From positions 3,224,001-3,288,000 of the forward strand of contig JASSKH010000021.1 of the NCBI GenBank assembly GCA_031763025.1: a stretch of DNA of 64,000 nt, written 5' to 3'. Of this stretch, positions 32,230 to 44,082 are shown piece by piece. Made by a program: the position numbers and the translations under genes. Each line of letters starts with the position of its first letter. Position 1 is the first letter of the stretch. Under the pieces are notes generated by a model. It was not told the DNA's origin. It made no database searches and was given only the letters and a program-made list of their open reading frames with translations. The DNA is from Macrocystis pyrifera. Taxonomy: Eukaryota > Sar > Phaeophyceae > Laminariales > Laminariaceae.

Positions 32230-35200
32230 TGTGTGTCTTCTTCACATTAAACCGTTCTTCTACTCGTCGACATCCAGCAAGCCCAGTGTCCGTGCTGATT
32301 CTTCACCCTAGAAAGATACGAGCTCTGTGGTCACAGACTACGACACAGAGATAACACACCGTAATGCATTAATAGCCTACGTAATACCATGCCTTCGCAC
32401 TAGGTGCGGCCGACACAACATACATACATACGCCAGCAACCAAAATACACCATAAAGAAAGAGAAGCAACGAAAAAACCAAACCGAAAAAGAACAAGAAA
32501 AAGACAAAGAAAGAGAAAAGGAGAAGAATCCCAAATAAATAAATAAAATGGGAAGCCAAAGCTCAGACACATACATACTTACCCCGAGCATGAGCCAAAA
32601 GGGACGTGCAAAGGGAAAGATACGAGAAGGAAAAAGGGGACTATGCATCCCGGTGAACACTTAACTAAGTAAAAAGAGCAATAGTGAGTGGGCCAAAATA
32701 CGCTCGTCACCCACCCACTATGTAGTACTTCTTTCATAAGGATAAGAAGGGAAAAAAATCAAAATGCATACCGAACGGCCGCAGCAGTTGGCGGTACGAG
32801 TAGCAAAGAAAAGTCCTACCTATTAGTCGGCCTGATACCTTGCTACCCTATCTGCGGTCTCTCTGCTACTCTCTTCTACCGCGGTTTCCCTTCTACTCCT
32901 CCTGTTCCCCCCCCTGCCCCCATACACTTGTACGGTGTTCCCTCTACCCCTCCTGCTGTTACCCCTCCCCCCATTCCCTCTAACACTACCTGCAACGGAT
33001 GCACGGCGCTGTCTACTCAGCTTTGCCTCAGCCTCGTGCCACCTGCCCATGAACTGTTCAGCTGCTTCGAGGATTCCCCGGTACCACTTTCCCGTCTGTT
33101 TTGCTGCAGTGGGCCACAGTGCGGTCCTAACTCCAAAGACTAAGGGGGAGTCTTCCGTTGATCCCTCGGTGGCTTTGAACACTCTAAGGTCCTCAGCAAT
33201 GGCCCTAGGCCAAGTCTTGGGCTGCCCGCCTGGTTTCGGGCTCCCCCCACCAGCGATCGTCCCGAACATCAACCGACTGGGCAATCGCCCCTCGTGTTGC
33301 CGCACCACAGCCCCCGCAAAGAAGAGTCGCCGTTTACGGATGGTCGTTTCGATACTTTCGCATCGTGTAATCTTGAACGCCTTCGCATACGAGAGGGTGG
33401 TGTGGTCGGTGCGTAGTCGGCGCTGGAAACCAATGACTCGCAGAAGGACTTCGTGGTGGGCTGATCGAAGCTTGGCGAAGTAGTCCGCATTGAGGGTCCA
33501 CGTCACGCTACCGTACAGCAAGGTCTCAATCACCTCGGCCTTCAGCATCCGGACTTTCAGACTAAGCGGTGCGTTCGTCCTATCGTACAGTTCCGGACTA
33601 TACCGTTTGAGGCATGCCCGCATCAGACGGATTCGTCGCTCGATTTCGAAGGAGAGGTCAGCGCTCTCGTGGATAATTCCTCCTAGGTACAAAAACTGGG
33701 TCGTCTGTTTATACTTTTGGCCTGCAGCTTCGATCGCGAGCGGTGAGGTGGTAAACGTCTGATCCGGTGTTCGTAGGAGCATCGTCTCTGTCTTCTTCTC
33801 GGATACCGTGAGACCTACTGCTTCCAAGACAGTCACGATGACTGTCATCATTCTTGCAAGGCCTTCCGCCGACTTCGAGATTATTCCTGCATCGTCTGCA
33901 TACAACATGCCCCACACAGCCCTTTGCACGCATGCCAGCGGTTCCTCTTTTCCGACAACCCTGCCCTCTTCGAGATGAACCAAATCCCTTACGATGCATT
34001 CGTCTTTGCTGAGGCGTACCAGCACGATGTGTATCGCAGCGGCGAAGAACACGTTGAACAGTAACGGCGATAGTACGCAGCCTTGCCGCAGCCCCTGGGT
34101 TACATTGAACCAGTCCGAGTGTTCACCGTCATCCGCACGCACGCGAGCCCGCATGCCTTCGTGAAAATTGCGAATGATTGTGAGCATCTTGGTTGGTACA
34201 CCAAGGCGTGTGAGTACCTCCCCCACAACAGTTCTCGGTCGACAGAGTCGTACGCTTTCTGCAAGTCGATAAAGCACATGTACAGGGGGATTTTCTTCTG
34301 CCGCCCGAGCTGCTGCAACCGGCGCACGACAAACAGCATATCGACTGTTGACCGTGCGGGGCGGAAGCCGCACTGTTCTTCAGGGAGTATGTGCTCGGTC
34401 TCGCAGTAGCTGCTTAGACGGGACGCAACGATTTTCAGCAACACCTTGCCTGCGTGAGCAACAAGCGAAATACCTCTGTAGTTGTTGCAATCAGTTCTAT
34501 CCTTCTTTTTATGAAGGGTTTTTATGATCGCATCTTTCCATTGCTGGGGGACTTCTCCCGTTACCCAAACGTTAACAAGGATACTGTGAAAATACTGCAC
34601 GAAAGCGGGGTGGTCAAGTTTCAGTACTTCGACCGGGAGACCATCTGGTCCAACGGCTTTCCAGTTTGACATACCCTTCACTGCTTCCATCATCTCGTCG
34701 ATGGGTGGTTCATTTTCAAGGGATAGTTTCAGCGGTCGTGGTGGCACTAGGTCGATGATCGTGGGGTCAAGTTTCAGCGATTTCGTGTTCAATAGTTTGT
34801 GGTAGTGCCCCGCCCATCTTTCACGAATTCGCGCTTGATCCCGCAACAGCGTGCCATCCTCGTCCATGATAACCTGTTCACTCCTCGCTTTCGTACCTTG
34901 CAACCCTACCGTACTCTTCAGGTGCTTGTAGAACCCTCGTTGATCGGAACTCGCGAGGAATTTCTCGGTTTCAGCGAGGTACTCTTCAAAAGACGCGTTG
35001 ACTCCTGCGGCGACCACTTCCTGCAGATTCGCACAGGCGGATCTCAACTTCTTCCACGCTGTACTATCTCGGGGGTAGACACGCAAGAGCTGTCTCGCAT
35101 CCTCCCTCGCTGCCCATGCTACTTTGAAAGCGGCCACCCTTTCGGGGGTCTCACACCAACCGTTTCGGTGGTGGCGACGTGGTGGAGGTGGCACCTCTTT

Positions 35201-36712
35201 CTCAACAGCATTCATGACAGTTGTGGTGAAAACCTCAACCATGCCAGACGTGTTACGAGGCTGGGTATGTTGGTTAAGAGTGGAAACGACCCTCTCGACT
35301 ATTCGGTGTCGACGCTCTCCATCGGATAAGAAAAGCTGCCTGTCGAATTCTCGGCGTTTCGGGGTTTTCAGCAATATTCGGTTAGACGAAAAGTGACCAC
35401 TAAGTCGGGCCTTGATGTACACGATGTTATGGTCTGAATCAGCCTTACCAGGTGGTGGGGGCTGTGGGACGACTGTAACATTATGTACTCTAGGTCGGTG
35501 GACTTGACGAGTTAGGATGTAGTCGATTCGCTTACGATCATTCAGGCTGGTGCCGTTGTATGTACGCGATATTCCGCCCTTGCGCGTGCTGAAAAATGTG
35601 TTGGCGAGCGCTAGCTTGCAACTGGTAGCGAACGACAAAAGCCGTTTGCCGTTATCACTACGAACATCTCGTCCGCATGCTCCGAGCACGCTACATTCAT
35701 CATCACCGCACCCTTCTATCCTCCCCCCAGTTCGCCCATTGGCATCTATAAGCACAAACAAACACTCTTTAGCAGGAATCTGCTCAACCAGGTCCTCCAA
35801 CTTTCGCCAGAACATGCCTTTCTGCTTGGAGTCTTTGGTACAATTAGTTGGGGCGTACGCAACGACGAAATTAACCGCATCGCACCGACCGTCCAACTCA
35901 ACGCGCATAGACATAAGTCGTTCGTCAATAAACTGCTGAGTGAACTTAGACGTACGGCATATTGAGTCTTTTACTGCTAAACCTACCCCATACAACCCTT
36001 GTCTCGCTGCCGTTTTTTTCCTGACCTGAACAAAAAACTTGGTATCCAGCTGCACGAAATCTCGTGTTGTCGGACCGTCGGGTTTCCTGCAGACCAATGA
36101 AGTCACAACCGAGTTGTCGTCCTTTCGCAAGTACGCACTCGTCATGCCCGTACCCGTTCTTCCCCTTTACGGCCAGGGTACGCACATTGTAGGTCGCTAC
36201 CACCACAAGTGCCGCCTTCCGCCTCTTACGAGCCTCGCGTACTGCTTTTTTTGCCAGCCGACGAGAGGCTCGTCCCCTCCTCCTTTTTTTCTTTTTTTGT
36301 CTCTTCTTTTTCTCTATGATAATATTGGCTCTCCGCTTTGTAGCCCGGTTCGCGCCTTGGTTTCCGTTGGTTGGGTGCAGCCGTCCCAGCCAACTCCGAC
36401 ACCCCCATCCTTCCTGTCGCGCTTGCGTACCCACGCGGTGGCCAGCCTCTCTCTCTCCCCAGGTTGCCCACGCAGCGCTCTCTGCTGTGGTGATGTACCC
36501 GTCCTGCCTCGGGGATGAACTCCTCGGCATCCGGGTTAAAAATAAAACTCATCACCACCACCCCGCGCGGTCCTTAGAGTGAACAGTTCACTCGCCAGAC
36601 CGCGCGAGGTTCCCTCTCTACCCAGCCCGAGGCTCGATGCCCGTGTGGCTGCTGCTAGACCGCTGTAAGTCCTTGCGGGCTTCCTCGGCCCACCCCAAGG
36701 ACGGGGCCGGCC
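32230..36712 (-). mobile_element. LINE-A2 copy, near full length (minus strand)
   Basis: Runs from a 5' UTR beginning near 36712 to a short TG/CA terminus at 32230, about 4.48 kb with no large insertion. The order is 5' UTR with a strong hairpin, a basic N-terminal region, APE-type endonuclease, RT, C-terminal domain and 3' UTR. It is head to head with the plus-strand copy starting near 37458, with about 745 bp between them. Confidence 0.93.
32823..36552 (-). pseudogene. LINE-A2 polyprotein: endonuclease-RT, frameshifted
   Basis: The first ATG is at 36552, following GTGGTGGTG. A Lys/Arg-rich stretch (IEKKKRQKKKKRRRG) precedes the endonuclease. Endonuclease blocks: [46 protein letters not shown] and SDHNIVY, matching the APE/EEP fold with its catalytic Asn, Glu, Asp and His positions. 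RT blocks: [50 protein letters not shown] and YADD. Frame breaks lie at an A7 run near 36020 and a G-run near 34220. It is otherwise the most complete LINE coding region here. Stop near 32823. Confidence 0.9.
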
Positions 36713-37457
36713 GTAGACGAGGCGTAATTACGTACCAAGTACTGATATGATTTCACTATATACTTGGACATTCTGATAATATGATCGTACTGTTTGTTTG
36801 GTAGTATTACACCCTCGGGCATATCTCCTACCAGGTTTCCTCGTACAGCACGTACATACGGCAATGTACTACCTCTGTGCCACCGAGATAGGACTATTAT
36901 TAGGGACATGAAGTAAGCGAAATACAAAGTGTGGTGAGAGCATAGCCCATGCTGGGATGACAAATAATCGGGGCGTGTTTTCAATGTCTATGCTGAACAA
37001 TCTTGAAAGGTCAAAGAGTGAGCGAAAACCGCAAGTCTGGCGACCTCAAAAATATATAATGTTAATAGTACACGTCCACAGGCAGCATATGGACGGCGAG
37101 CCAGTTTTGTTTGTTTTGCGCTGCCTAGCCCATATCAGTTCTGGGGGGGGGGAGCACGGTTGACGAAAACGGGGAAGAGACGGCAGACAGGATAGCTACT
37201 TATGTTGGTATCAGATCGATTAATAGTATATAAAAAACCTGTCGATGCAACTCGTACCACAAACTGCTGCGGCTGTTGTGCTTCGGTTTACCTACTATTT
37301 TCTTGGTCTTACTCTGTATAGTATAGCGCGTGTTGTGATACTGCTGTCTATTTTCCTGGTTCTTGTGTCATCTGCCACATCTCCTCGGGGGGCACGACAC
37401 GTGGTTTATATTATACCGAGTATGTTCGTATTTCCTAACGCGTACCGTTACGGGGGA
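36713..37457. other. Spacer between head-to-head LINEs, with a diverged LINE tail
   Basis: Contains about 37130-37410, which resembles the A1 3' UTR at low identity (GTTGACGAA, GGCAGACAGGATAGC, CTCGTACCACAAACTGCTGC, CTTGGTCTTACTCTG, TCTGCCACATC). This suggests a third, older LINE subfamily. A G-run is at 37143-37151. No gene seen. Confidence 0.5.
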
Positions 37458-37565
37458 CCGGCCTGCCCCGTCCTTGGGGTCGGCCGAGGAAGCCCGCAAG
37501 GATATACAGCGGTCTAGCAGCAGCCACACGGGCATCGAGCCTCGGGCTGGGTAGAGAGGGAACCT

Positions 37566-37608
37566 CGCGCGGTCTGGCGAGTGAACTGTTCACTCTAAGG
37601 ACCGCGCG
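37566..37608 (+). promoter_or_regulatory. Conserved hairpin just upstream of the LINE start codon
   Basis: Outer stem CGCGCGGTC (37566-37574) with GACCGCGCG (37600-37608), then a 4x4 internal loop (TGGC / TAAG), then inner stem GAGTGAAC (37579-37586) with GTTCACTC (37588-37595). It lies about 12 bases before the first ATG (37620). The same structure precedes the minus-strand copy (about 36562-36606). A role in translation or RNA stability is an inference. Confidence 0.7.
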
Positions 37609-37619
37609 GGGTGGTGGTG

Positions 37620-39910
37620 ATGAGTTTTATTTTTAACCCGGATGCCGAGGAGTTCATCCCCGAGGCAGGACGGGTACATCACCACAGCAGAGAGCGCTGC
37701 GTGGGCAACCTGGGGAGAGGAGAGGCTGGCCACCGCGTGGGTACGCAAGCGCGACAGGAAGGATGGGGGTGTCGGAGTTGGCTGGGACGGCTGCACCCAA
37801 CCAACGGAAACCAAGGCGCGAACCGGGCTACAAAGCGGAGAGCCAATATTATCATAGAGAAAAAGAAGAGACAAAAAAAGAAAAAAAGGAGGAGGGGACG
37901 AGCCTCTCGTCGGCGGCTGGCAAAAAAAGCACCACGCGAGGCTCGTAAGAGGCGGAAGGCGGCACATGTGGTGGGAGCGACCTACAATGTGCGTACCCTG
38001 GCCGTAAAGGGGAAGAACGGGTACGGGCATGACGAGTGCGTACTTGCGAAAGGACGACAACTCGGTTGTGATTTCATTGGTCTGCAGGAAACCCGACGGT
38101 CCGGCAACACGAGATTTCGTGCAGCTGGATACCAAGTTTTTTGTTCAGGTCAGGAAAAAAACGGCAGTGAGACAAGGGTTGTATGGGGTAGGTTTAGCAG
38201 TAAAAGACTCAATATGCCGTACGTCTAAGTTCACTCAGCAGTTTATTGACGAACGGCTTATGTCTATGCGCGTTGAGTTGGACGGTCGGTGCGATGCGGT
38301 TAATTTCGTCGTTGCGTACGCCCCAACTAATTGTACCAAAGACTCCAAGCAGAAAGGCATGTTCTGGCGAAAGTTGGAGGACCTGGTTGAGCAGATTCCT
38401 GCTAAAGAGTGTTTGTTTGTGCTTATAGATGCCAATGGGCGAACTGGGGGGAGGATAGAAGGGTGCGGTGATGATGAATGTAGGGTGCTCGGAGCATGCG
38501 GACGAGATGTTCGTAGTGATAACGGCAAACGGCTTTTGTCGTTCGCTACCAGTTGCAAGCTAGCGCTCACCAACACACATTTTTCAGCACGCGCAAGGGC
38601 GGAATATCGCGTACATACAACGGCACCAGCCTGAATGATCGTAAGCGAATCGACTACATCCTAACTCGTCAAGTCCACCGACCTAGAGTACATAATGTTA
38701 CAGTCGTCCCACAGCCCCCACCACCCGGTAAGGCTGATTCAGACCATAACATCGTGTACATCAAGGCCCGACTTAGTGGTCACTTTTCGTCTAACCCCGA
38801 AGATTGCTGAAACCCCCAAAACGCCGAGAATTCGACAGGCAGCTTTTCTTATCCGATGGAGAGCGTCGACACCGAATAGTCGAGAGGGTCGTTTCCACTC
38901 TTAACCAACATACCCAGCCTCGTAACACGTCTGGCATGGTTGAGTTTTTCACCACAACTGTCATTAATGCTGTTGAGAAAGAGGTGCCACCTCCACCACG
39001 TCGCCACCACCGAAACGGTTGGTGTGAGACCCCCGAAACGGTGGCCACTTTCGAAGTAGCATGGACAGCGAGGGAGGATGCGAGACAGCTCTTGCGTGTC
39101 TACCCCCGAGATAGTACAGCGTGGAAGAAGTTGAGATCCGCCTGTGCGAATCTGCAGGAAGTGGTCGCCGCAGGAGTCAATGCGTATTTTGAAGAGTACC
39201 TCGCTGAAACCGAGAAATTCCTCGCGAGTTCCGATCAACGAGGGTTCTACAAGCACCTGAAGAGTACGGTAGGGTTGCAAGGTACGAAAGCGAGGAGTGA
39301 ACGGTTTATCATGGACGAGGATGGCACGCTGTTGCGGGATCAAGCGCGAATTCGTGAAAGATGGGCGGGGCACTACCACAAACTATTGAACACGAAATCG
39401 CTGAAACTTGACCCCACGATCATCGACCTAGTGCCACCACGACCGCTGAAACTATCCCTTGGAAATGAACCATCCATCGACGAGATGATGGAAGCAGTGA
39501 AGGGTATGTCAAACTGGAAAGCCGTTGGACCAGATGGTCTCCCGGTCGAAGTACTGAAACTTGACCACCCCGCTTTCGTGCAGTATTTTCACAGTATCCT
39601 TGTTAACGTTTGGGTAACGGGAGAAGTCCGCCAGCAATGGAAAGATGTGATCATAAAAACCCTTCATAAAAAGAAGGATAGAACTGATTGCAACAACTAC
39701 AGAGGTATTTCGCTTGTTGCTCACGCAGGCAAGGTGTTGCTGAAAATCGTTACGTCCCGTCTAAGCAGCTACTGCGAGACCGAGCATATACTCCCTGAAG
39801 AACAGTGCGGCTTCCGCCCCGCACGGTCAACAGTCGATATGCTGTTTGTCGTGCGCCGGTTGCAGCAGCTCGGGCGGCAGAAGAAAATCCCCCTGTACAT
39901 GTGCTTCATC
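37620..39910 (+). pseudogene. LINE-A2 N-terminal region, endonuclease and first half of RT
   Basis: The first ATG is at 37620. One frame runs through the basic region and endonuclease start ([17 protein letters not shown]) to about 38160. There an A7 run shifts the frame, exactly as in the other full-length copy. Further breaks are near 38575 and 38805. [23 protein letters not shown] and SDHNIVYIK complete the endonuclease. From 38815 a 365-codon frame carries a linker and RT blocks [20 protein letters not shown] and CGFRPARST, ending at CFI (39910), where copia A begins. Confidence 0.9.
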
Positions 39911-40165
39911 TGTTCGTTTGGATCGTTCCAGCAGCGACGGTTACAAGTTGTAGAGGGTTGCGTATATCTTCGCAGGCGTTATTATGAATTAAGCCGTGTG
40001 TTCACGAGGAGAGTTTGAGCACTCCGTTCTCTGCTCCGTTCTCTGCTCCGAGCTACGAGCTAGGCTCCGCTCTCTCTCCCCTCCTCTGTCCTCTAATACA
40101 ACGATTATAAAGAAACTCATCAGACCACGTGGTGGTCAGGGCATCCAGGCTTGAATCTACGAACA
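39911..40165 (+). repeat. Copia A 5' LTR
   Basis: 255 bp, ends TGTTCGT / ACGAACA. Contains a short internal duplication (CTCCGTTCTCTGCTCCG). A TGGTACCAGAAGC sequence, loosely like an initiator-Met primer-binding site, lies about 27 bp downstream rather than adjacent. Confidence 0.92.
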
Positions 40166-40210
40166 CACTAGTGCTCTTGAACGTTTGAGGTCTGGTACCA
40201 GAAGCCCACG

Positions 40211-41088
40211 ATGCCCTCGAAGGGATCGGCTCAAGAAGAGTGCGACTCTCCAAGTGAAATTGAAACGCTTCGACGCGAGATCGAACTGGCGATGGAGAAC
40301 AGCGAGGCGTCGATGCTGAACGCCATGAGGGAAATGATGACCGAGTTCATGAGGAACAACGGTCGATCGAAGCCAGGCAGCGCTGAAGGCAGCGTTGCTG
40401 TAGGAGAAAGTCCAGCAGAGGTAGGAACCATTGCTGTAGGGGAAAGCCCAAGCGGGGCAGTACCCATTGCTGAAGTACGAGAGACTACTGCTGCTGGTGA
40501 AGCAGGCATTGGTCGATCGGAGTCCGGCAGCGCTGAGGGTAGCGCTGCTGTAGGGGAGAGCCCACAAGGGGCGGTACCCACTGCTGTAAGAGAGATTTCA
40601 GCAGAACATGAGACAAATTTGCGTGAGTGCGCCTCGCCAGATTTGGGAGCAACTGGACGCGGAAGAACTGCGTTGCCTGTCGAGGTTGGCCCACCGAGGG
40701 GTCATCCAGACCAGCATGGGAGGACAGGAGGATGGGGTGCATACCCTGGCGGTGAGTTAGGTGGTGGATTTGATCTGCCTCTATCGCGCCATTTGGCCTT
40801 CAAACACACTCCTGTGCCATCGTTTAGTGGGCTAAAATCTGAGTTCAACCCCTGGACAAGAGATGCTCGGTATTACGCCAAAGGAGTTGGTTTCTGGTCT
40901 GCTTTCGTGCCGGATCCACCACAGTACATTCCCGTAGGGGAATTAGACACCGAGACGATGGGTTCGTCTCAAGGGGGCGCCGTGGACGCCTCCTCGGTCC
41001 CGGCACGTGGGGTTTTGACCTGGACGCGTTTATGCTGGAGCGCGCACAGCAGGCACCTGCCGCCGGCGAGGCCGGCGGCGAAACACCC
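40211..41088 (+). pseudogene. Copia A gag-like N-terminal region
   Basis: ATG at 40211 (MPSKGSAQEECDSPSEIETL). A helical, coiled-coil-like start (residues 15-55) is followed by three about 35-residue repeats around GSAEGS and AVGESP (residues 58-140), then Gly/Pro-rich linker sequence. Then comes HLAFKHTPVPSFSG with EFNPWTRDARYYAKGVGFWSAF, a capsid-like segment. I do not recognise the family, but position and composition fit a copia Gag. A first, isolated VNTR unit starts at 40952. A frameshift between it and 41089 moves the reading to the frame GFDLDAFMLERAQQAP. No CCHC zinc knuckle is visible. Confidence 0.7.
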
Positions 41089-41592
41089 GAGACGATGCGT
41101 TCGTCTCAAGGGGGCGCCGTGGACGCCTCCTCGGTCCCGGCAGGGAGGGCCGAAACACCCGAGACGATGCATTTGTCTCAAAGGGGCGCCGAGGACGCCT
41201 CCTCGGTCCCGGCAGGGAGGGCCGAAACACCCGAGACGATGGGTTCGTCTCAAGGGGGCGCCGTGTACGCCTCCTCGGTCCCGGCAGGGAGGGCCGAAAC
41301 ACCCGAGACGATGGGTTCGTCTCAAGGGGGCGCCGTGGACGCCTCTTCGGTCCCGGAAGGGAGGGCCGAAACACCCGAGACGATGGGTTCGTCTCAAGGG
41401 GGCGCCGAGGACGCCTCCTCGGTCCCGGCAGGGAGGGCCGAAACACCCGAGACGATGCGTTCGTCTCAAGGGGGCGCCGTGGACGCCTCCTCGGTCCCGG
41501 CAGGGAGGGCCGAAACACCCGAGACGATGGGTTCGTCTCAAGGGGGCGCCGTGGACGCCTCCTCGGTCCCAACAGGGAGGGCCGGAAACGAC
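41089..41592 (+). repeat. 72-bp coding VNTR (7 units) inside copia A
   Basis: Units start at 41089, 41161, 41233, 41305, 41377, 41449 and 41521. Each encodes 24 residues, ETMGSSQGGAVDASSVP then AGRAETP. Variation between units is mostly single-base. The period keeps all six frames open, so long antisense ORFs here are artefacts. The sense frame is the same as that of the downstream RT, separated from it by one TAA at 41734-41736. Confidence 0.95.
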
Positions 41593-41736
41593 CCGGGCGC
41601 AGCATCAGCCTCCGACACCGTCCAAGGGAACGGTGAGGATCCCCCCGCGATCCTGTCGGGGAGGACCGCACACGAGCTCAGCAGCTGGGGCCGGCTCCCC
41701 CCGACTGTACGGGGCCGGACCCGGGGTCAAAGCTAA

Positions 41737-43511
41737 CGCCTGGAGGGTGAACCTGCTGTGCACCAGGTAAGGATGGATGAAGGAGCCGCAGACGCGCTGT
41801 TTGCGGCAGCGTACGAGTCGTGGACGAAGCCTGGGAGTATGCTGGATCGTACGCCTCGGACGACGGAGGACGCAGTGGCTTTGATGGCCGGAGGACCTGC
41901 TGCAGAGAACAAAGGGGAGTTGAGCGTGTGCATGCCGAGTGGTTTCCCGGAAGACGAAGAACCGCCCCCACAGTCCGTAGCAGATGTAGAGCGTTCTCAA
42001 TACAAAGCGGCGTGGCACGAGGCCATGAAAATTGAGTTGGACGGTCACAAAACGACCGGTACGTACGAAGCCGCGACACCGCCAAAAGGGCGGAAACCTG
42101 TAGGTGCGAAGTGGGTGTTTACCTACAAGACGGATAAGGATGGCTTGATAGTAAATACAAAGACCAGACTTGTGGCTAAGGGTTTTAGCCAGGTGCAGGA
42201 TGTAGATTATTTTCAAACGTTTGCACCGACTCCCTCGTCAGCGTCAGTTAAAATTCTGGCGGCTGTTGCAAATGAACATGGTTTTAAGATTTTTCATCTA
42301 GACGTCGCACAAGCTTTTGTTCGCGCGAAACTCGACGCCGAGATATACATGAAACTGCCCGGTGGGTGTGGTGACATGTCAGGAAAGATCGTCCGCCTAC
42401 ACAGATCACTGTATGGTCTAAAGCAAGCAGAGCGGACGGCAGTGGGCCGGATTATTGGTAGAGACCGTGGTAGAGTACGGAATGGAGCAGTGTAGGTCTG
42501 ACCCGTGTGTGTTTGGCATGGCTGTGGACGGCAAGGTAGAACTGATCATGGCCGTTCATGTAGATGACATCGTGATCGCAGGATCGGATGAGACATGTAG
42601 AGATTTCCATGCCGCGCTAGCTATGAAATTTCCCACGAATAACCTTGGCGAGCTGACTTGGTACACTGGTTGTGCTTTCAAACGCGACTGGGAACTGGGG
42701 ACATTGGAGATTACGCAGAAGGCGTTCATTGAGAGCATGCTGAATCGTTTTGGTGTTAACTCATCCTCTGATATCCCCGCGACCCCCGGTGTGGAACTAG
42801 GTCCAAGAGAGGAGGGCGAACTTGGAGGAGACTGGCCGTACAGGGAGGCTGTGGGCAGCTTGATGTGGCTGTCGACCATGACGAGGCCGGACGTCTCGAA
42901 CGCTGTGCGTGCTGTGGCGCGAAACTCCCACAACCCAACGGAGAGGCACTGGAAGGCAGTTTTGAAGATTATGGCTTACCTCCACGGGACCAGGTTTATG
43001 GGATTGACTTTTGTACGGGGCTCGGGTTTGGATTTGACTGCGTATAGTGATGCTGATTATGCGGATAAGTCGAACGATAGGCGCTCGGTATCGGGGACGG
43101 TAATTACCCTAGGGGGTGCGGCCGTCAGTTGGGCAAGTAGTACGCAGAGGTGTGTTACGTTGTCGACAGCAGAAGCAGAGTATGTCGCCCTGGGTGAAGG
43201 GGTGAAGGAAGCTTTGTTTACGGGCGCGGTGTTGTCGTTTATCTGTCCAGAGCTAAGCGGATCATGTGTCCGGGTTTTCGAGGATAACCAGGGGGCCATA
43301 GCGTTGGCTGAAAACCCTCTTAGTTCTGCTCGGAGTAAGCATATCGACGTGCGTTTTCAATTGTCAGAGAGCTACTTCGTGCTAAGAAGATCGACATTCA
43401 GTTCGTAGCTTCGGAAGAGCAGCACGCGGATATTTTGACGAAATCCCTTGCTGCGACCCCTTTTAAGTCTCATCGTAGGTTCTTGTTGAATCTGCCTTTG
43501 GAGGGTGAGTG
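41737..43511 (+). pseudogene. Copia A reverse transcriptase and RNase H
   Basis: RT opens with QYKAAWHEAMKIELDGH, then KPVGAKWVFTYKTDKDG, TRLVAKGFSQVQDVDYFQTFAPT, LDVAQAFVRAKLDAEIYMKLP and LYGLKQA. A frameshift follows near 42432. The next frame has DPCVFGMA, AVHVDDIVIAG (catalytic DD), VGSLMWLSTMTRPDVSNAVRAVAR, and RNase H blocks YSDADYADKSNDRRSVSG, TLSTAEAEYVAL, FEDNQGAIALAENP and SKHIDVR. A second frameshift near 43360 precedes HADILTKSLA. All key copia RT/RNase H blocks are present, so the source element was functional in this part. Confidence 0.92.
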
Positions 43512-43826
43512 AGGGGTATGAGCATTATTCGATGAGTGCCATGTTTGAGTGATGCGAGGAAAAAATTGTCAGGTCGCCAACCCTGCGCTACTTTGAGGGG
43601 CATGGGGGAGTAGGGCACCGCTTGGCATTTTATTTTCTGGCCATGGTCATCGTTTGGAATGCGGCCGTTGTTTCAATTGCAATGGTTTGGAGTATATGTG
43701 TTATACAGGGGGTTTTGACCCGGTGGCCGGGTTTCCTCCTGCGGGACTGTCGTTGGCTGTTCTTAGATCCTAGCAAGTCTTGAATGTCTTTTCGGTCTCG
43801 TCACTGCTGTGAAGAGCCAGGGAGCG

Positions 43827-44082
43827 TGTTCGTTTGGATCGTTCCAGCAGCGACGGTTACAAGTTGTAGAGGGTTGCGTATATCTTCGCAGGCGATATTA
43901 TGAATTATGCCGTGTGTTCACGAGGAGAGTTTGAGCACTCCGTTCTCTGCTCCGTTCTCTGCTCCGAGCTACGAGCTAGGCTCCGCTCTCTCTCCCCTCC
44001 TCTGTCTTCTAATACATCGATTGTAAAGAAACTCATCAGACCACGTGGTGGTCAGGGCATCCAGGCTTGGACTCTACGAACA
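43827..44082 (+). repeat. Copia A 3' LTR
   Basis: 256 bp, about 97% identical to the 5' LTR. It is preceded by a purine tract GAAGAGCCAGGGAG. The 315 bp before it (43512-43826) are the non-coding 3' region of the element. Confidence 0.92.

Larger units (their letters stand above)
39911..44082 (+). mobile_element. Copia A: Ty1/copia element lacking protease and integrase
   Basis: 4.17 kb with LTRs at 39911-40165 and 43827-44082 and the 5-bp target duplication TCATC (39906-39910 and 44083-44087). Internal order: gag-like ORF, 72-bp VNTR, RT, RNase H. No GAG-pre-integrase, zinc finger, DDE integrase or DSG protease block can be seen between gag and RT. It is therefore a non-autonomous, internally deleted or recombined form. 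The LTRs differ at roughly half a dozen sites, so it is older than the gypsy insertion. Confidence 0.92.

Noticed and set aside
38150-38162. Programmed -1 frameshift site A AAA AAC in the LINE
   Set aside because: The heptamer is in phase for a -1 slip, but the downstream endonuclease frame requires +1 (or -2), so canonical -1 frameshifting would not join the frames.
40969-41671. Long antisense ORFs of 190 and 213 codons
   Set aside because: They are antisense to the 72-bp VNTR, whose period divisible by three keeps every frame open.
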